Of a stretch of 64,000 nt of DNA, positions 1-8,760 are shown piece by piece. Location of the stretch: assembly GCF_000320505.1 (NCBI RefSeq), contig NZ_BAGX02000020.1:315908-379907 (forward strand), in the 5' to 3' direction. Numbering within the stretch: the first letter of the stretch is position 1; every line of letters begins with the position of its first letter. A program made the translations under genes and the position numbers. The stretch is from Methanobrevibacter boviskoreani JH1 (lineage in GTDB: Archaea; Methanobacteriota; Methanobacteria; Methanobacteriales; Methanobacteriaceae). The notes under the pieces were generated by a model, which saw only the letters and a list, made by a program, of their open reading frames with translations, had not been told where the DNA came from and made no database searches.

Positions 1-91
1 AATTTTTATCTTGACTTAAAATTTAATTTATTATGTATCTTAATTATTTAATTGTTAATTGTAGAAACAATTTTTATTTTATGGTGATTTG

Positions 92-1420
92 ATGGAGACA
101 AATAATATCTTAATTAAAAATGGAACTATTTTAAATCCTAAATCCAATGGTGAAGTCGAATATGGTAAATCTTCCATTTTAATTGAAAACGATAGAATCA
201 ATCTTATTGAAGACGATATAGAAGACGGTAATGCAGAAAAGGTCATTGATGCAGACGGTAAAATTGTAATGCCTGGATTAATCAATACTCATTGTCATAT
301 ACCTATGACTTTATTTAGAAGTTTGGCAGATGATTTGGAGTTGGATTCCTGGTTAAATGATCATATCTGGCCTATGGAGGCTAATCTTAACAGTGAATAT
401 ACCTATAACGGTGCTCTTTTAGGTGCTCTTGAGATGATAAAGTCAGGAACAACCACCTTCTCAGACATGTATTTCTATATGGGTGATGTTGCAAGGGCTA
501 TTGATAAGGCCGGTATAAGGGCAGTACTATCCTATGGTATGATTGATTTTGGAGATGGGGAAAAACGTGAAAACGAGTTTAGGGAAAACATAGATCTAAT
601 TAAAAACTATAACAATACCTCCGACGGTAGAATAACCACTATGTTTGGACCACATTCAATCTATACCACCTCTCCAGAATTAATAAAGAGGGTAAGGGCT
701 GAGGCTAATAAGTATAATGTTGGAATTCATATACATATGAATGAAACCCAGAAAGAGATTAATGATTCCATTGAATTAAATGGCATGAGACCTTTCGAAT
801 ACTTGGATGATTTAGGATTCTTATCCTCAGATGTTGTTGCGGCACACTGTGTATGGTTATCAGATAACGAAATCAGTTTAATTAAGGAGAACGATGTCAA
901 GGTATCCCATAATCCATGTAGTAATGCGAAACTTGCATCAGGTATTGCACCTGTATCAAAACTTTTGGAAAACGGTATCTGTGTATCCATCGGTACCGAC
1001 GGTGCTTCAAGTAATAATAATCTAGACATGTTTGAGGAGATGAAATTCGCTGCCCTTCTACAGAAGGTATCAACACTTGATCCCGAGGTTTTATCTGCAG
1101 AGCAAACAGTTGCGGCAGCTACTATAAATGGTGCAAGGGCTTTAGGTTTGGATAAGGATATCGGATCCATTGAGGAAGGCAAGAAAGCAGACATCATACT
1201 GGTTGATACAAATAGACCTAACTTCACCCCTCTTGGAAACTCATTATGTGCAAACATCGTATACTCTGCAAACGGGGATAATGTTGATACAACCATTTGT
1301 AATGGTCAAATATTGATGGAAAATAGAAAACTAAACACCCTTGACGAGCTTTCCATATTAGAAAATGCAAAACAATCTATTAATGAGATGATTGAGCTTA
1401 AAGAAAATAGTGAAGAATAA
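92..1420 (+). CDS. mtaD: MTA/SAH (5'-deoxyadenosine-type) deaminase, amidohydrolase family
   Basis: A metal-dependent amidohydrolase that probably deaminates adenosyl thioethers such as S-adenosylhomocysteine, 5'-methylthioadenosine or 5'-deoxyadenosine, recycling products of SAM chemistry in the cytoplasm. The first metal motif HCH is at about residues 67-69 (context NTHCHIPMTLFRSLADD). Later family motifs are HIHMNET, AAHCVWL and GTDGASSNNNLDMFEEM. The length of 442 aa is normal. I start at ATG 92, because GGTGAT (83-88) lies three bases upstream, the same spacing as at ilvB. A TTG at 89 is in frame but less likely. The exact substrate cannot be read from sequence; in methanogens this family includes the 5'-deoxyadenosine deaminase DadD. 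Confidence 0.88.
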   Translation: METNNILIKNGTILNPKSNGEVEYGKSSILIENDRINLIEDDIEDGNAEKVIDADGKIVMPGLINTHCHIPMTLFRSLADDLELDSWLNDHIWPMEANLNSEYTYNGALLGALEMIKSGTTTFSDMYFYMGDVARAIDKAGIRAVLSYGMIDFGDGEKRENEFRENIDLIKNYNNTSDGRITTMFGPHSIYTTSPELIKRVRAEANKYNVGIHIHMNETQKEINDSIELNGMRPFEYLDDLGFLSSDVVAAHCVWLSDNEISLIKENDVKVSHNPCSNAKLASGIAPVSKLLENGICVSIGTDGASSNNNLDMFEEMKFAALLQKVSTLDPEVLSAEQTVAAATINGARALGLDKDIGSIEEGKKADIILVDTNRPNFTPLGNSLCANIVYSANGDNVDTTICNGQILMENRKLNTLDELSILENAKQSINEMIELKENSEE

Positions 1421-1927
1421 GATTCAATTGTTATTTTATTTAATCTATTATTAGAATAGTTTTTTTCTAATATTTTTAATGGATGGGATAAATAATATTT
1501 TTATTCCATTTAAATAAAATAGTTATAAATTTAATTAATATTAATTTATTTAATAGCTATTTTATTATATCTGTTTTTGTTTATTTTATATTTATTGGAC
1601 TAATGTTTTTATTTATTATTTTTCTATCTATATGTCTATATATTATTTTTATATTTTTTAATCATTTGATTATAATTTTGATAATTAGTTTTTTTTTATT
1701 TTAAGTTATTTATATTGAGATTTTTTAAAATTGTTTTAACTATTTATCTTTTATTTTAAGTACAATTTCAAGTGTAAAATTATTTTATGAAAATTCCATA
1801 TGATTAAATTAGTATTTGAAAATTAGTTTATTTTTTTAATTATTGTTAAAATTAAGTTATAAGGATTGATTATTTTTTTTAAATATATTAATGGGATAGA
1901 AAAATTAGTTATAAAGATAAAATGGAT
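1421..1927. other. Convergent intergenic region, no gene seen
   Basis: About 500 bases of very AT-rich sequence between the convergent deaminase and tfrA genes. No ORF with coding character is visible on either strand. The only recognisable element is TTTCAAGTGTAAAA at 1766-1779, a single copy of the motif that forms a 16-bp inverted repeat at 5478-5591. Confidence 0.6.
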
Positions 1928-3604
1928 TTACTCATCAAGAGTAAATTTTCCATCTCTTTTTAGGAACTTAACCTTGGATTTTCCCATAAGAATACTTTTA
2001 TCCCAGCCATCATAGGTTTCTGGGAAATCTTCCCTATAATGTGCTCCTCGGCTTTCACGTCTTATAGTTGCAAACTTGACTATTAGAATAGCAACTTCAC
2101 ACATATTGATAACCTCAAGTCCCTCTTGCAAGTCTTTATTATAGGTCTTATCAGAGGATATTCTCATGTTGTTAAGCTTATTGTTTTTGATGTCAAGCAA
2201 CTTTTTAAGTGCAAGACGTAGGTGTGTTTCGTTTCTTATGATGGATACATTTTCCCACATTATGGTCTGTATTTCCTTTTTAATTTCACTAGGTTTGTAT
2301 TCTCCGTCTTTTATAAGATTTTTAATACGCTGTTCCTCTTCTTCGACGGATTTATCGTTTCTTTCGAATTCCTCTATCTCTGATGCAATACTTGCAGCCT
2401 TACCTGCACGTTTTCCAAAGACCTGTGTCTCAGCAAGGGCATTTCCACCTAAACGGTTTGCTCCATGAACTCCACCGGAAACCTCTCCACATGCATATAG
2501 ACCTTCAATTGTGGATTTACCATTGACATCAATAAATAATCCGCCCATGCAATGGTGTGCGGTTGGTGCAACCTCCATAGGCTCATTCTTAATGTCCACA
2601 CCTACATCGGCAAATTGCTCCACCATTGTCTCGAGCTTTTCATCGATTACATCATCATCAAGATGACTTATATCAAGGTAAACTCCACCGTCCTCTGTTC
2701 CTCTACCTTCCCTGATTTCATTATAGATAGACCTTGCAACAACATCACGGGTTGCAAGTTCACCTCTGTCATCATAGTTGAACATAAATCTCTCATGGTT
2801 CTTGTTGAACAACTTTCCACCTTCACCTCTTACGGCTTCGGTTACAAGTACACCTGCCCTTGATTTAGGTTTTATCATACCTGTTGGGTGGAATTGTATT
2901 TGTTCCATATCAACTAGATCTGCACCGGCATCCCATGCAAGCGCATATCCGTCTCCATTCTTCTGGAAGGTATTGGAGGTTATAGGATATAGTTGTCCTG
3001 ATCCTCCTGTTGCAAGAATAACCTCTTTTGCCTGGAAGAAGATGGTACTTGAATCTTTAAGATTGAATCCTACAGCACCTATTACCTTTGGGAAATCATC
3101 ATTGTTTAAGATTAATTTTGTAATCATTACCTCATCAATGGTTTCAATGTCCCTCTTAATAACCTCTTCCTTAAGTGCTGTAATGATTTCATGTCCCGTT
3201 CTGTCTCCTGCAAAACATGTTCTTCTGTATGTCTGTCCACCAAACGGTCTCTGATTTAGTTTTCCATTTTCCTGTCTATCAAATAGTGCACCATAGTTTT
3301 CTAGATCCACTAGTCTGTCAGGTGCCTCGTCCACTAATACATTCACTAATCTACTATCATTTAGATAGCTTCCACCTTTTAATGTATCTTTAAAATGTGC
3401 TTTTTTACTATCATCGGAGTCTACAAATCCAAATGCAGCATTATATCCTCCTTCAGCCATTCCAGTACATCCGGATCTAAATGAAAGACCTTTGGAGACA
3501 ATGATTGGTTTTTTACCTGCCTTTGATACTTCAATAGCAGCCCTTGCACCTGCTCCCCCAGATCCTACAATCAATACATCAGATTGGATTATTTCACTTT
3601 CCAT
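1928..3604 (-). CDS. tfrA: Thiol:fumarate reductase flavoprotein subunit A (CoM/CoB)
   Basis: FAD-containing subunit of the methanogen fumarate reductase, which reduces fumarate to succinate with coenzymes M and B and yields the heterodisulfide CoM-S-S-CoB; it feeds the incomplete reductive TCA branch. The N-terminal dinucleotide-binding motif GSGGAGARAA is at residues 14-23. Succinate dehydrogenase/fumarate reductase family motifs follow: QFHPTGM, TAHHCMGG and GLYACGEVSGGVHGANRLGGNAL. The length of 558 aa fits TfrA. A GAGG ribosome binding site precedes ATG 3604. The iron-sulfur/CCG subunit TfrB is not in the window, so the two subunits are not clustered. A generic SdhA or L-aspartate oxidase is less likely given the host and length. 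Confidence 0.85.
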   Translation of the reverse strand: MESEIIQSDVLIVGSGGAGARAAIEVSKAGKKPIIVSKGLSFRSGCTGMAEGGYNAAFGFVDSDDSKKAHFKDTLKGGSYLNDSRLVNVLVDEAPDRLVDLENYGALFDRQENGKLNQRPFGGQTYRRTCFAGDRTGHEIITALKEEVIKRDIETIDEVMITKLILNNDDFPKVIGAVGFNLKDSSTIFFQAKEVILATGGSGQLYPITSNTFQKNGDGYALAWDAGADLVDMEQIQFHPTGMIKPKSRAGVLVTEAVRGEGGKLFNKNHERFMFNYDDRGELATRDVVARSIYNEIREGRGTEDGGVYLDISHLDDDVIDEKLETMVEQFADVGVDIKNEPMEVAPTAHHCMGGLFIDVNGKSTIEGLYACGEVSGGVHGANRLGGNALAETQVFGKRAGKAASIASEIEEFERNDKSVEEEEQRIKNLIKDGEYKPSEIKKEIQTIMWENVSIIRNETHLRLALKKLLDIKNNKLNNMRISSDKTYNKDLQEGLEVINMCEVAILIVKFATIRRESRGAHYREDFPETYDGWDKSILMGKSKVKFLKRDGKFTLDE

Positions 3605-3712
3605 ATTAGTTTCCTCTATTTGATTTTATAAATTAAATCTATCATTGATTTTAAAACAGTCAAATTGTTTTTTATTTGACTTAATAAGTTGAACTTTAAA
3701 GTAATAGTTTAA

Positions 3713-4351
3713 TTAACTATCTTTGGTTAGGTATTCTTTAATATCCTCGATGGTTAAAATTGGCATATCCCTTTCTTTAGAGAATTTGATTATATCTGGC
3801 ATTCTTGCCATTGTACCATCTTCTTTGGTGATTTCACATAGGACACCATATGGTTTAAGACCAGCTAATTTCATTATTTCAACATTAGCCTCTGTATGTC
3901 CGTCACGTTCTAATACTCCACCGTTTTTAGCTCTAAGTGGGAATACATGTCCTGGATGATGTAAATCACTTGGTTTTGCACCGTCTTTGGTTGCAGCTTT
4001 AACTGTTGTTACCCTATCTGCTGCTGAAACTCCGGTTGTTACACCTTCTGCCGCTTCAATGGATATTGTAAAACCTGTACCATATGTACTTGTATTGTTT
4101 TCCACCATTAAAGGTAAATCCAATTCATCGGCTTTACTTTCTGGTAGGCATAGACATACTATTCCACTACCTTCCCTGATGAGCAATGCCATTTGTTCAT
4201 TTGTTAGATTTTCAGCTGAAAAGAACATGTCCCCCTCATTTTCACGGTCTTCATCATCGGTAACTATAATTCCTTTTCCAGCTTTTAGATATTCTATTGC
4301 TTTATTAATACGATCTATGTATGTTCCTTCTAACATTTCTTCATGATTCAT
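3713..4351 (-). CDS. ribB: 3,4-dihydroxy-2-butanone 4-phosphate synthase, bacterial type
   Basis: Makes 3,4-dihydroxy-2-butanone 4-phosphate from ribulose 5-phosphate, the four-carbon precursor of riboflavin. Family motifs are [11 protein letters not shown] (about residues 32-42), [41 protein letters not shown] and [14 protein letters not shown]. At 212 aa it is a stand-alone RibB. From memory it matches E. coli RibB across most of its length ([50 protein letters not shown]) far better than the archaeal form known from Methanocaldococcus, which suggests bacterial origin. AGGAG lies upstream of ATG 4351. An FMN riboswitch on the same strand (4474-4601) should repress it when FMN is plentiful. 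ribK lies divergently. Confidence 0.95.
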   Translation of the reverse strand: MNHEEMLEGTYIDRINKAIEYLKAGKGIIVTDDEDRENEGDMFFSAENLTNEQMALLIREGSGIVCLCLPESKADELDLPLMVENNTSTYGTGFTISIEAAEGVTTGVSAADRVTTVKAATKDGAKPSDLHHPGHVFPLRAKNGGVLERDGHTEANVEIMKLAGLKPYGVLCEITKEDGTMARMPDIIKFSKERDMPILTIEDIKEYLTKDS

Positions 4352-4380
4352 AGTAATTAACTCCTGATATTTTATAAAGT

Positions 4381-4408
4381 TTCTAGATTAATACTAGAAT
4401 CAGGGCAA
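4381..4408 (-). promoter_or_regulatory. Putative expression platform of the ribB riboswitch
   Basis: On the minus strand a T7 tract is followed by GCCCTGA (plus 4400-4406), then a hairpin TTCTAG-N7-CTAGAA (4381-4399). GCCCTGA is perfectly complementary to TCAGGGC at the 5' edge of the aptamer (plus 4591-4597), so ligand-free RNA could pair these segments and open P1. From memory, gammaproteobacterial ribB leaders carry a similar GCCCTGATTCTGG segment. Whether control is by U-tract termination or access to the ribosome binding site (about 4363-4368) cannot be decided from sequence. Confidence 0.5.
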
Positions 4409-4473
4409 AAAAAGATTAATAAATGCCAATATATAAAAAAATAATTCTATAGATTTATATATTTACTTTCTAA

Positions 4474-4601
4474 ATTCTCTTTCATCCGGACTTTAACCGT
4501 TGGTTTTGGATTTTCACCAAATCAACACTTCATGGTGCTCGTGGACTTTTTAACCTATTTTAAATTACCACCAGTGGAGAATTTCACTCCGCCCTGAGAA
4601 T
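4474..4601 (-). promoter_or_regulatory. FMN riboswitch (RFN element) upstream of ribB
   Basis: On the minus strand the sequence reads through the conserved RFN core in order: AGGGCGGAGTGAAATTCTCC, then ACTGGTGGTAA, then a variable arm with AGTCCACGAGC, then TTGGTGAAAATCC, ACCAACGGTTAAAGTCCGG and ATGAAAGAGA. Basal helix P1 is ATTCTC (4596-4601) paired with GAGAAT (4474-4479). The GGAG/CTCC pair differs from the usual GGGG/CCCC by a compensated change. Its place between the promoter side and ribB, in the correct orientation, supports function. FMN aptamers are characteristic of bacteria, so finding one in an archaeal chromosome is notable. Confidence 0.93.
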
Positions 4602-4874
4602 AGCAAGATTCTTTATTCCTTTAAATATTTATTTTTTATTAGTTATAAAATGTTATGATTTTATTTGAAATTTAATTTAAAAATTACTTCCTTTTAAAAT
4701 ATTTTATAGACTGGATTTAATGTCTCTCTATTAATCCTATTCTTAACCTGTGTTTTTTCATTGATTTTTTATAATAATAGTTATATTTAAATATAATTCA
4801 CTTAAAATTATTATTGTTAATTACTATTTATTTTTATATAGAAAGATTTTTTTAATTATTTTATGAGGTTTATT

Positions 4875-5255
4875 ATGAGATTAGAAGGTACTGTTACTAC
4901 TGGTTTAGGTAAGGCTGCTTATTTTTTAGGACAAGATTTCTATAAAAATCAATTTGAGGAAAAATGTGGTTTTATTCCATATCCCGGTACATTGAATATT
5001 ATCGTTCCAGAAAAAGATCTAGATAATATTGCTGTTATGAAGAATAATTGTCCTAATGTTATTGTATCTGATCAAGGTTTCGGTGGTGTTAAATATATTA
5101 AAGCTATTTTGGAAGACACCATAACCGGAGCTATTGTTTTTCCAGATAAAACCACTCATGAAGAGAATTACCTTGAGTTTATTGCTCGTGATAAATTAAG
5201 GGATAAGTTAAATCTTAATGATGGAGATAAAGTTACACTTGAAATTGATATCTAA
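4875..5255 (+). CDS. ribK: CTP-dependent riboflavin kinase
   Basis: Archaeal riboflavin kinase of the MJ0056 family, which phosphorylates riboflavin to FMN using CTP. Seen: a compact beta-barrel-type protein with LEGTVTTGLGKAAYFLGQ at the N-terminus, the central GFIPYPGTLNI motif and the end region LRDKLNLNDGDKVTLEI. It has no N-terminal winged helix, so it is the enzyme-only form and not the RbkR-type regulator fusion. I choose ATG 4875 because GAGGT (4865-4869) lies six bases upstream; ATG 4863 in frame overlaps that site. It is divergent from ribB, and no riboswitch lies on its own strand. Confidence 0.9.
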   Translation: MRLEGTVTTGLGKAAYFLGQDFYKNQFEEKCGFIPYPGTLNIIVPEKDLDNIAVMKNNCPNVIVSDQGFGGVKYIKAILEDTITGAIVFPDKTTHEENYLEFIARDKLRDKLNLNDGDKVTLEIDI

Positions 5256-5430
5256 TTTAACTTTACCTTTTATAATTGTTTTTCTATTTTTAAAGTCAGG
5301 TTTTAAATCTGTATATTAGATTTTCTTTTAGTATGCTTTTTTTTTAAATGTTTCTATTATTTTAGTCTATAAGTTTTTTTAAGTCTATAGAATGAGATTT
5401 TCATTTAGAATTAATTTTTATATTCCCTAT

Positions 5431-5469
5431 TTTTTTTTATTTTTTTTTTTTTATTTTATTTTTTTTTTA
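5431..5469 (+). terminator. Long T-rich tract downstream of ribK
   Basis: An almost uninterrupted run of T residues on the plus strand, 175 bases after the ribK stop. U-tracts are the main archaeal termination signal, so this probably ends ribK transcription. No hairpin precedes it. Confidence 0.45.
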
Positions 5470-5477
5470 GTTTATAG

Positions 5478-5591
5478 TTTCAAGTGTAAAAATTATATTT
5501 AGTTTTTAGATTGGTTTGTTTTAAAATTAAATTAATTTCCAATCTATAATCGAATCTTAACCAAACATTAATTCTATTTTTACACTTGAAA
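5478..5591. repeat. 114-bp element bounded by a 16-bp perfect inverted repeat
   Basis: TTTCAAGTGTAAAAAT (5478-5493) and its exact reverse complement (5576-5591) bound 82 bases. Inside is a second inverted pair, TAGATTGG with CCAATCTA. A single related arm lies at 1766-1779. It could fold as a long hairpin RNA or be the remnant of a small non-autonomous inverted-repeat element. No target-site duplication is clear and there is no coding potential. It lies between the 3' ends of ribK and the downstream fusion gene. Confidence 0.55.
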
Positions 5592-5633
5592 TACACCACT
5601 TGAATGACATTTTTTTAGAATTCTTAATATTCC

Positions 5634-7157
5634 CTATTTGTTATAGATGTCTAGAATCTCATCATAATCCAGGTATCTGTCAAATGAAGGTTTTTCCTCA
5701 ATATATCTGATTAGATTTATATCAAAGTTTTCATTCATGGTTTCATATGCCTTGATTGCGAAATCCTCAAATTTGATTTCAACCTCAGGTGTTGCGCCTC
5801 TTTCCTCTAGTTTTACCTTTGGTATTGCTATCACGTCTTCTATTCCTGTCTCGGATTGTATGTATCCTTTTACGCTTTCGAATATGTCCATGTCATATAC
5901 CTTGTTTAATACAATTCCTTTGATGTTTATACCAAAGTCCTTTAGTTTTTTAGCATGTGCGGTTATATCGATTGCTGCAGACTCAATTCCACCTTTGTTT
6001 ACACCGGTTGTAAGTATCATAGGAATATTTCCGGCTCTAGCTATCTCAGCACCGGAGTAAGGTATTTTTCTATTTAACATCCCTGTAAATACACTCATCA
6101 CACCTTCAATCAATACCACGTCATAGTTGGAATTTTTAAGGGATTCCAATACGTCTGGAAGTTGACACCAGCCGAGATTTGATATTTTTATTGAGCCATA
6201 GTCCTCCATATATCCATTGGTAAGGTATAGACCTGGTACTATGTCTCTTATATCCGGACCAATCTTTATAAGTCCAACGTTAAGGCCTTTTTCTCTTAGT
6301 ATTCCTGCAAGACCTGTGGTCATAAATGTTTTACCACTGTCGGAACCTGTACTTCCAATTATAAGGCAGGTAGGCAATTTGCCTTCCTGTTTTTTGAGAT
6401 CTTTTGTAAGGCAGTTTTTACCAGGTATTCTGATTTCCACATTGGTGTCGATACCAATCTCTCTATTGATATTCCTCACACATTCCCTATTTCTTTCAAG
6501 TATTGATGTTCTATCATCCTCATCTGCATCTATAAATTGAAGGAAATTCTCCACAACCTGGGGATTGTTATCAAAGATTCTATGTATTACGGTTCCAACT
6601 ATATTTCCATTGTCACTTACTACACCTGACAGGTGTTTTTCCCTCTTGTTTCCATAATTGATTCTTTTTAACTCTGAATAGATTAGGGGTTTAGCCTCAC
6701 CTTTAATGTCCCCATATGTGTGGCAGTGAAAACCTGTCACTGGTCCCTCTATATTTCTAGTTAGGAATGAGTCTCCTACAATCTCACCTTCAACCTGGTC
6801 TGTAGATATTAATGGTGAAAAGTCAACATCTAACAGTCCCAGTCCCTCTTTAATTATTGGTATCGGTGATTTTCTGCCTACATCTGTCTGATTCGCTAAT
6901 AGTTGAAAACCAGAACATATTCCCACTATAGGTTTTCCTTCCTTGTTCATAGAATATATCTCTTTAGCTAAATCACTATCTCTTTTGATGGACTCAGACT
7001 CTACTATGGTTCCTCCTGGAATAATTAATGCGTCTAATTCTTCATGTGCTTTGTTTCCATTAACCAATCCATTTGATTTAACTAAGTCTGTTGGAAGATG
7101 CCCGAAATTTTCATATCCTGGAACAGCTCCCTTAACATATGTAAGGCCTATTTTCAT
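5634..7157 (-). CDS. Glutamine amidotransferase / CobB-CobQ-type P-loop fusion, domain order reversed
   Basis: The first half (about 1-205) is a class I glutamine amidotransferase: GGT at 48-50, candidate nucleophile C81 in GICSGFQLLA, and a candidate His at 192. The second half (about 262-470) is a P-loop ATPase with GSTGSDSGKT at 268-277 and DVVLIEGVMSVFTG, as in dethiobiotin, CobB and CobQ synthetases. Those enzymes carry the amidotransferase at the C-terminus; here it is N-terminal. It probably amidates a carboxylate in an ATP-dependent way. A cofactor-related role (cobamide, F430 or similar) is likely by family, but the substrate is unknown. The true cfbB-type gene is separate, at 26610. 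No neighbour in the same pathway is visible. Confidence 0.7.
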   Translation of the reverse strand: MKIGLTYVKGAVPGYENFGHLPTDLVKSNGLVNGNKAHEELDALIIPGGTIVESESIKRDSDLAKEIYSMNKEGKPIVGICSGFQLLANQTDVGRKSPIPIIKEGLGLLDVDFSPLISTDQVEGEIVGDSFLTRNIEGPVTGFHCHTYGDIKGEAKPLIYSELKRINYGNKREKHLSGVVSDNGNIVGTVIHRIFDNNPQVVENFLQFIDADEDDRTSILERNRECVRNINREIGIDTNVEIRIPGKNCLTKDLKKQEGKLPTCLIIGSTGSDSGKTFMTTGLAGILREKGLNVGLIKIGPDIRDIVPGLYLTNGYMEDYGSIKISNLGWCQLPDVLESLKNSNYDVVLIEGVMSVFTGMLNRKIPYSGAEIARAGNIPMILTTGVNKGGIESAAIDITAHAKKLKDFGINIKGIVLNKVYDMDIFESVKGYIQSETGIEDVIAIPKVKLEERGATPEVEIKFEDFAIKAYETMNENFDINLIRYIEEKPSFDRYLDYDEILDIYNK

Positions 7158-7533
7158 TCTATCACTTACTATTTTTTTCCTTGATAAATTAGTTTACATT
7201 TATTTAATCTATAAAATCTATCATATAATCTTTGATTTTACTAAAAAATAATTAAATATTTCATATAAAATTAGCTGTTTAGTTAATTAATTTTTAACTA
7301 TTCAATGAATTTATAAATAATATTAAAAATAGTTCAAACTTAAAAATAATGGTTATGGATTTATCTAATAAAAAAACAAGCAATTGGCAATTTTTTCAAT
7401 TTATATGTATTCTAAACTTTATTTAAAGGTTTTAATTTAATTTATTTGTCTTGGAATAAAACCCTTATTACTTTAATATAAGAGTTAGAAATTATCTAAA
7501 ATATAAACTAGATTATTATATTCTTTGTGATAT
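7158..7533. other. Intergenic region, no feature seen
   Basis: 376 AT-rich bases between two minus-strand genes. I find no ORF, structured RNA or convincing repeat here. It should contain the promoter of the 5634-7157 gene near its left end and the terminator of nothing upstream on the plus strand. Confidence 0.4.
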
Positions 7534-8547
7534 CTACTCTTTTTTTAGTTTACTAGGTGGCCATATCTCATTAAATGCTTGAAAGTTTTCTGTATTAAGT
7601 ATATCTGTGAAGATGGTCTTGTTCTTACTACTCATATATTCTAGAAAATCATCTTTGTATTGGCTCTTTGAAATCTTATTGAATTCTTTTTTTGATAGGG
7701 TGTAAAAATCTTCTTTTAAGTCACAACTCAAACATTTCATTGTTAATCTAAATGCGTCTATTCTATAGTCTATCAGGTCCTTTTTATAGGCCTCATAGTA
7801 ACCGTTTTTAACAAACATGTCAAATAAAATCACACCACTAGGTATGATGTCAAAGAATTTCCTATCACAGTTACCTGTAATGGAATCAGAGTGAACCCTT
7901 CTTACATATAGGTGTTTTTTGATTAGTGAAATCCTTTCAGCTTTAAGCCACACATAATAGAAGAATGGATTGTCCTCAAAATATATCCTATCTGGAAACT
8001 TAGCATTAATGTTCTCTAGAAATTTCCTTCTATAGATCTTCTGACATGCGCTGACAGGTAGCTTAAATAGGAAATCCCTAGTATGGCTGCTATCAAAAAC
8101 GCAATTGTAAAAACTGTCATCTAGCTGATTTAGATTGGACCAATCATTCTCATGATATTCTCGAGTATCATTATTGTAGTTGGTCATCTGAAACATTGTA
8201 ATATCGGTGTTGTTTTCTTTTGCCTCGGTATATGCCTCTTTAATACAATCTTCTACAATCCAATCATCGCTGTCAACAAAGGTGATATATTCTCCTTTAG
8301 CTATTTTCAATGCTTTGTTTCTACTTGAGCCAAGTCCAATATTCTCTTCGTTATTTATAATTGTGATTCTGTTGTCTTTCTTTTCATATTCCTTTAGAAT
8401 GTCCAGACTGGAGTCTGTAGATCCGTCGTCTACAAGAATTATCTCGATTTCTTTAAAGCTCTGATTTAAGATACTTTCAATGGCCTCTTTTAGATATTTC
8501 TCTCCATTATAAACAGACAATATTACACTAACTTTTATATCAGACAT
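7534..8547 (-). CDS. Family 2 glycosyltransferase
   Basis: A GT-A fold glycosyltransferase of family GT2, probably adding a sugar to a surface polysaccharide or glycolipid in the cytoplasm. The N-terminal domain shows SVILSVYNGEKYLKEAIESI, the nucleotide-sugar motif EIILVDDGSTDSS and the metal-binding DSDDW at about residue 95. The C-terminal part, about 200 aa, is variable. No membrane anchor is visible. At 337 aa it is typical for capsule-type enzymes. It stands alone between gatA and the amidotransferase fusion, so donor and acceptor cannot be predicted. Confidence 0.85.
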   Translation of the reverse strand: MSDIKVSVILSVYNGEKYLKEAIESILNQSFKEIEIILVDDGSTDSSLDILKEYEKKDNRITIINNEENIGLGSSRNKALKIAKGEYITFVDSDDWIVEDCIKEAYTEAKENNTDITMFQMTNYNNDTREYHENDWSNLNQLDDSFYNCVFDSSHTRDFLFKLPVSACQKIYRRKFLENINAKFPDRIYFEDNPFFYYVWLKAERISLIKKHLYVRRVHSDSITGNCDRKFFDIIPSGVILFDMFVKNGYYEAYKKDLIDYRIDAFRLTMKCLSCDLKEDFYTLSKKEFNKISKSQYKDDFLEYMSSKNKTIFTDILNTENFQAFNEIWPPSKLKKE

Positions 8548-8760
8548 AGTTAAACCCTTTATTTTTTTTAAAATTAGTAATATAGAATTAAAATTTATTA
8601 AATATAAATCCTTAGTAATATTTAAATATTTTTAAAAAATAGGGTTGGTACAGGTTCCATTATAGATTCAAATAAAATCTGCTTGATTGTTTCTTTGTCT
8701 TTAAAGCAAAAATAGTAATAAAAAAAGTAGTTTTAGAAATAAAAAAAATAAATAGAATAT

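Noticed and set aside
727..1296. Antisense open frame of 189 codons inside the deaminase gene
   Set aside because: It lies wholly opposite a well recognised gene, shows no family pattern and has no ribosome site; the same holds for the other overlapping frames in the window.
1760..5600. CAAGTGTAAAA copies as transposon ends joining 1766 to 5591
   Set aside because: The region between contains intact housekeeping genes in normal order, the 1766 arm is single and truncated, and no transposase is present.
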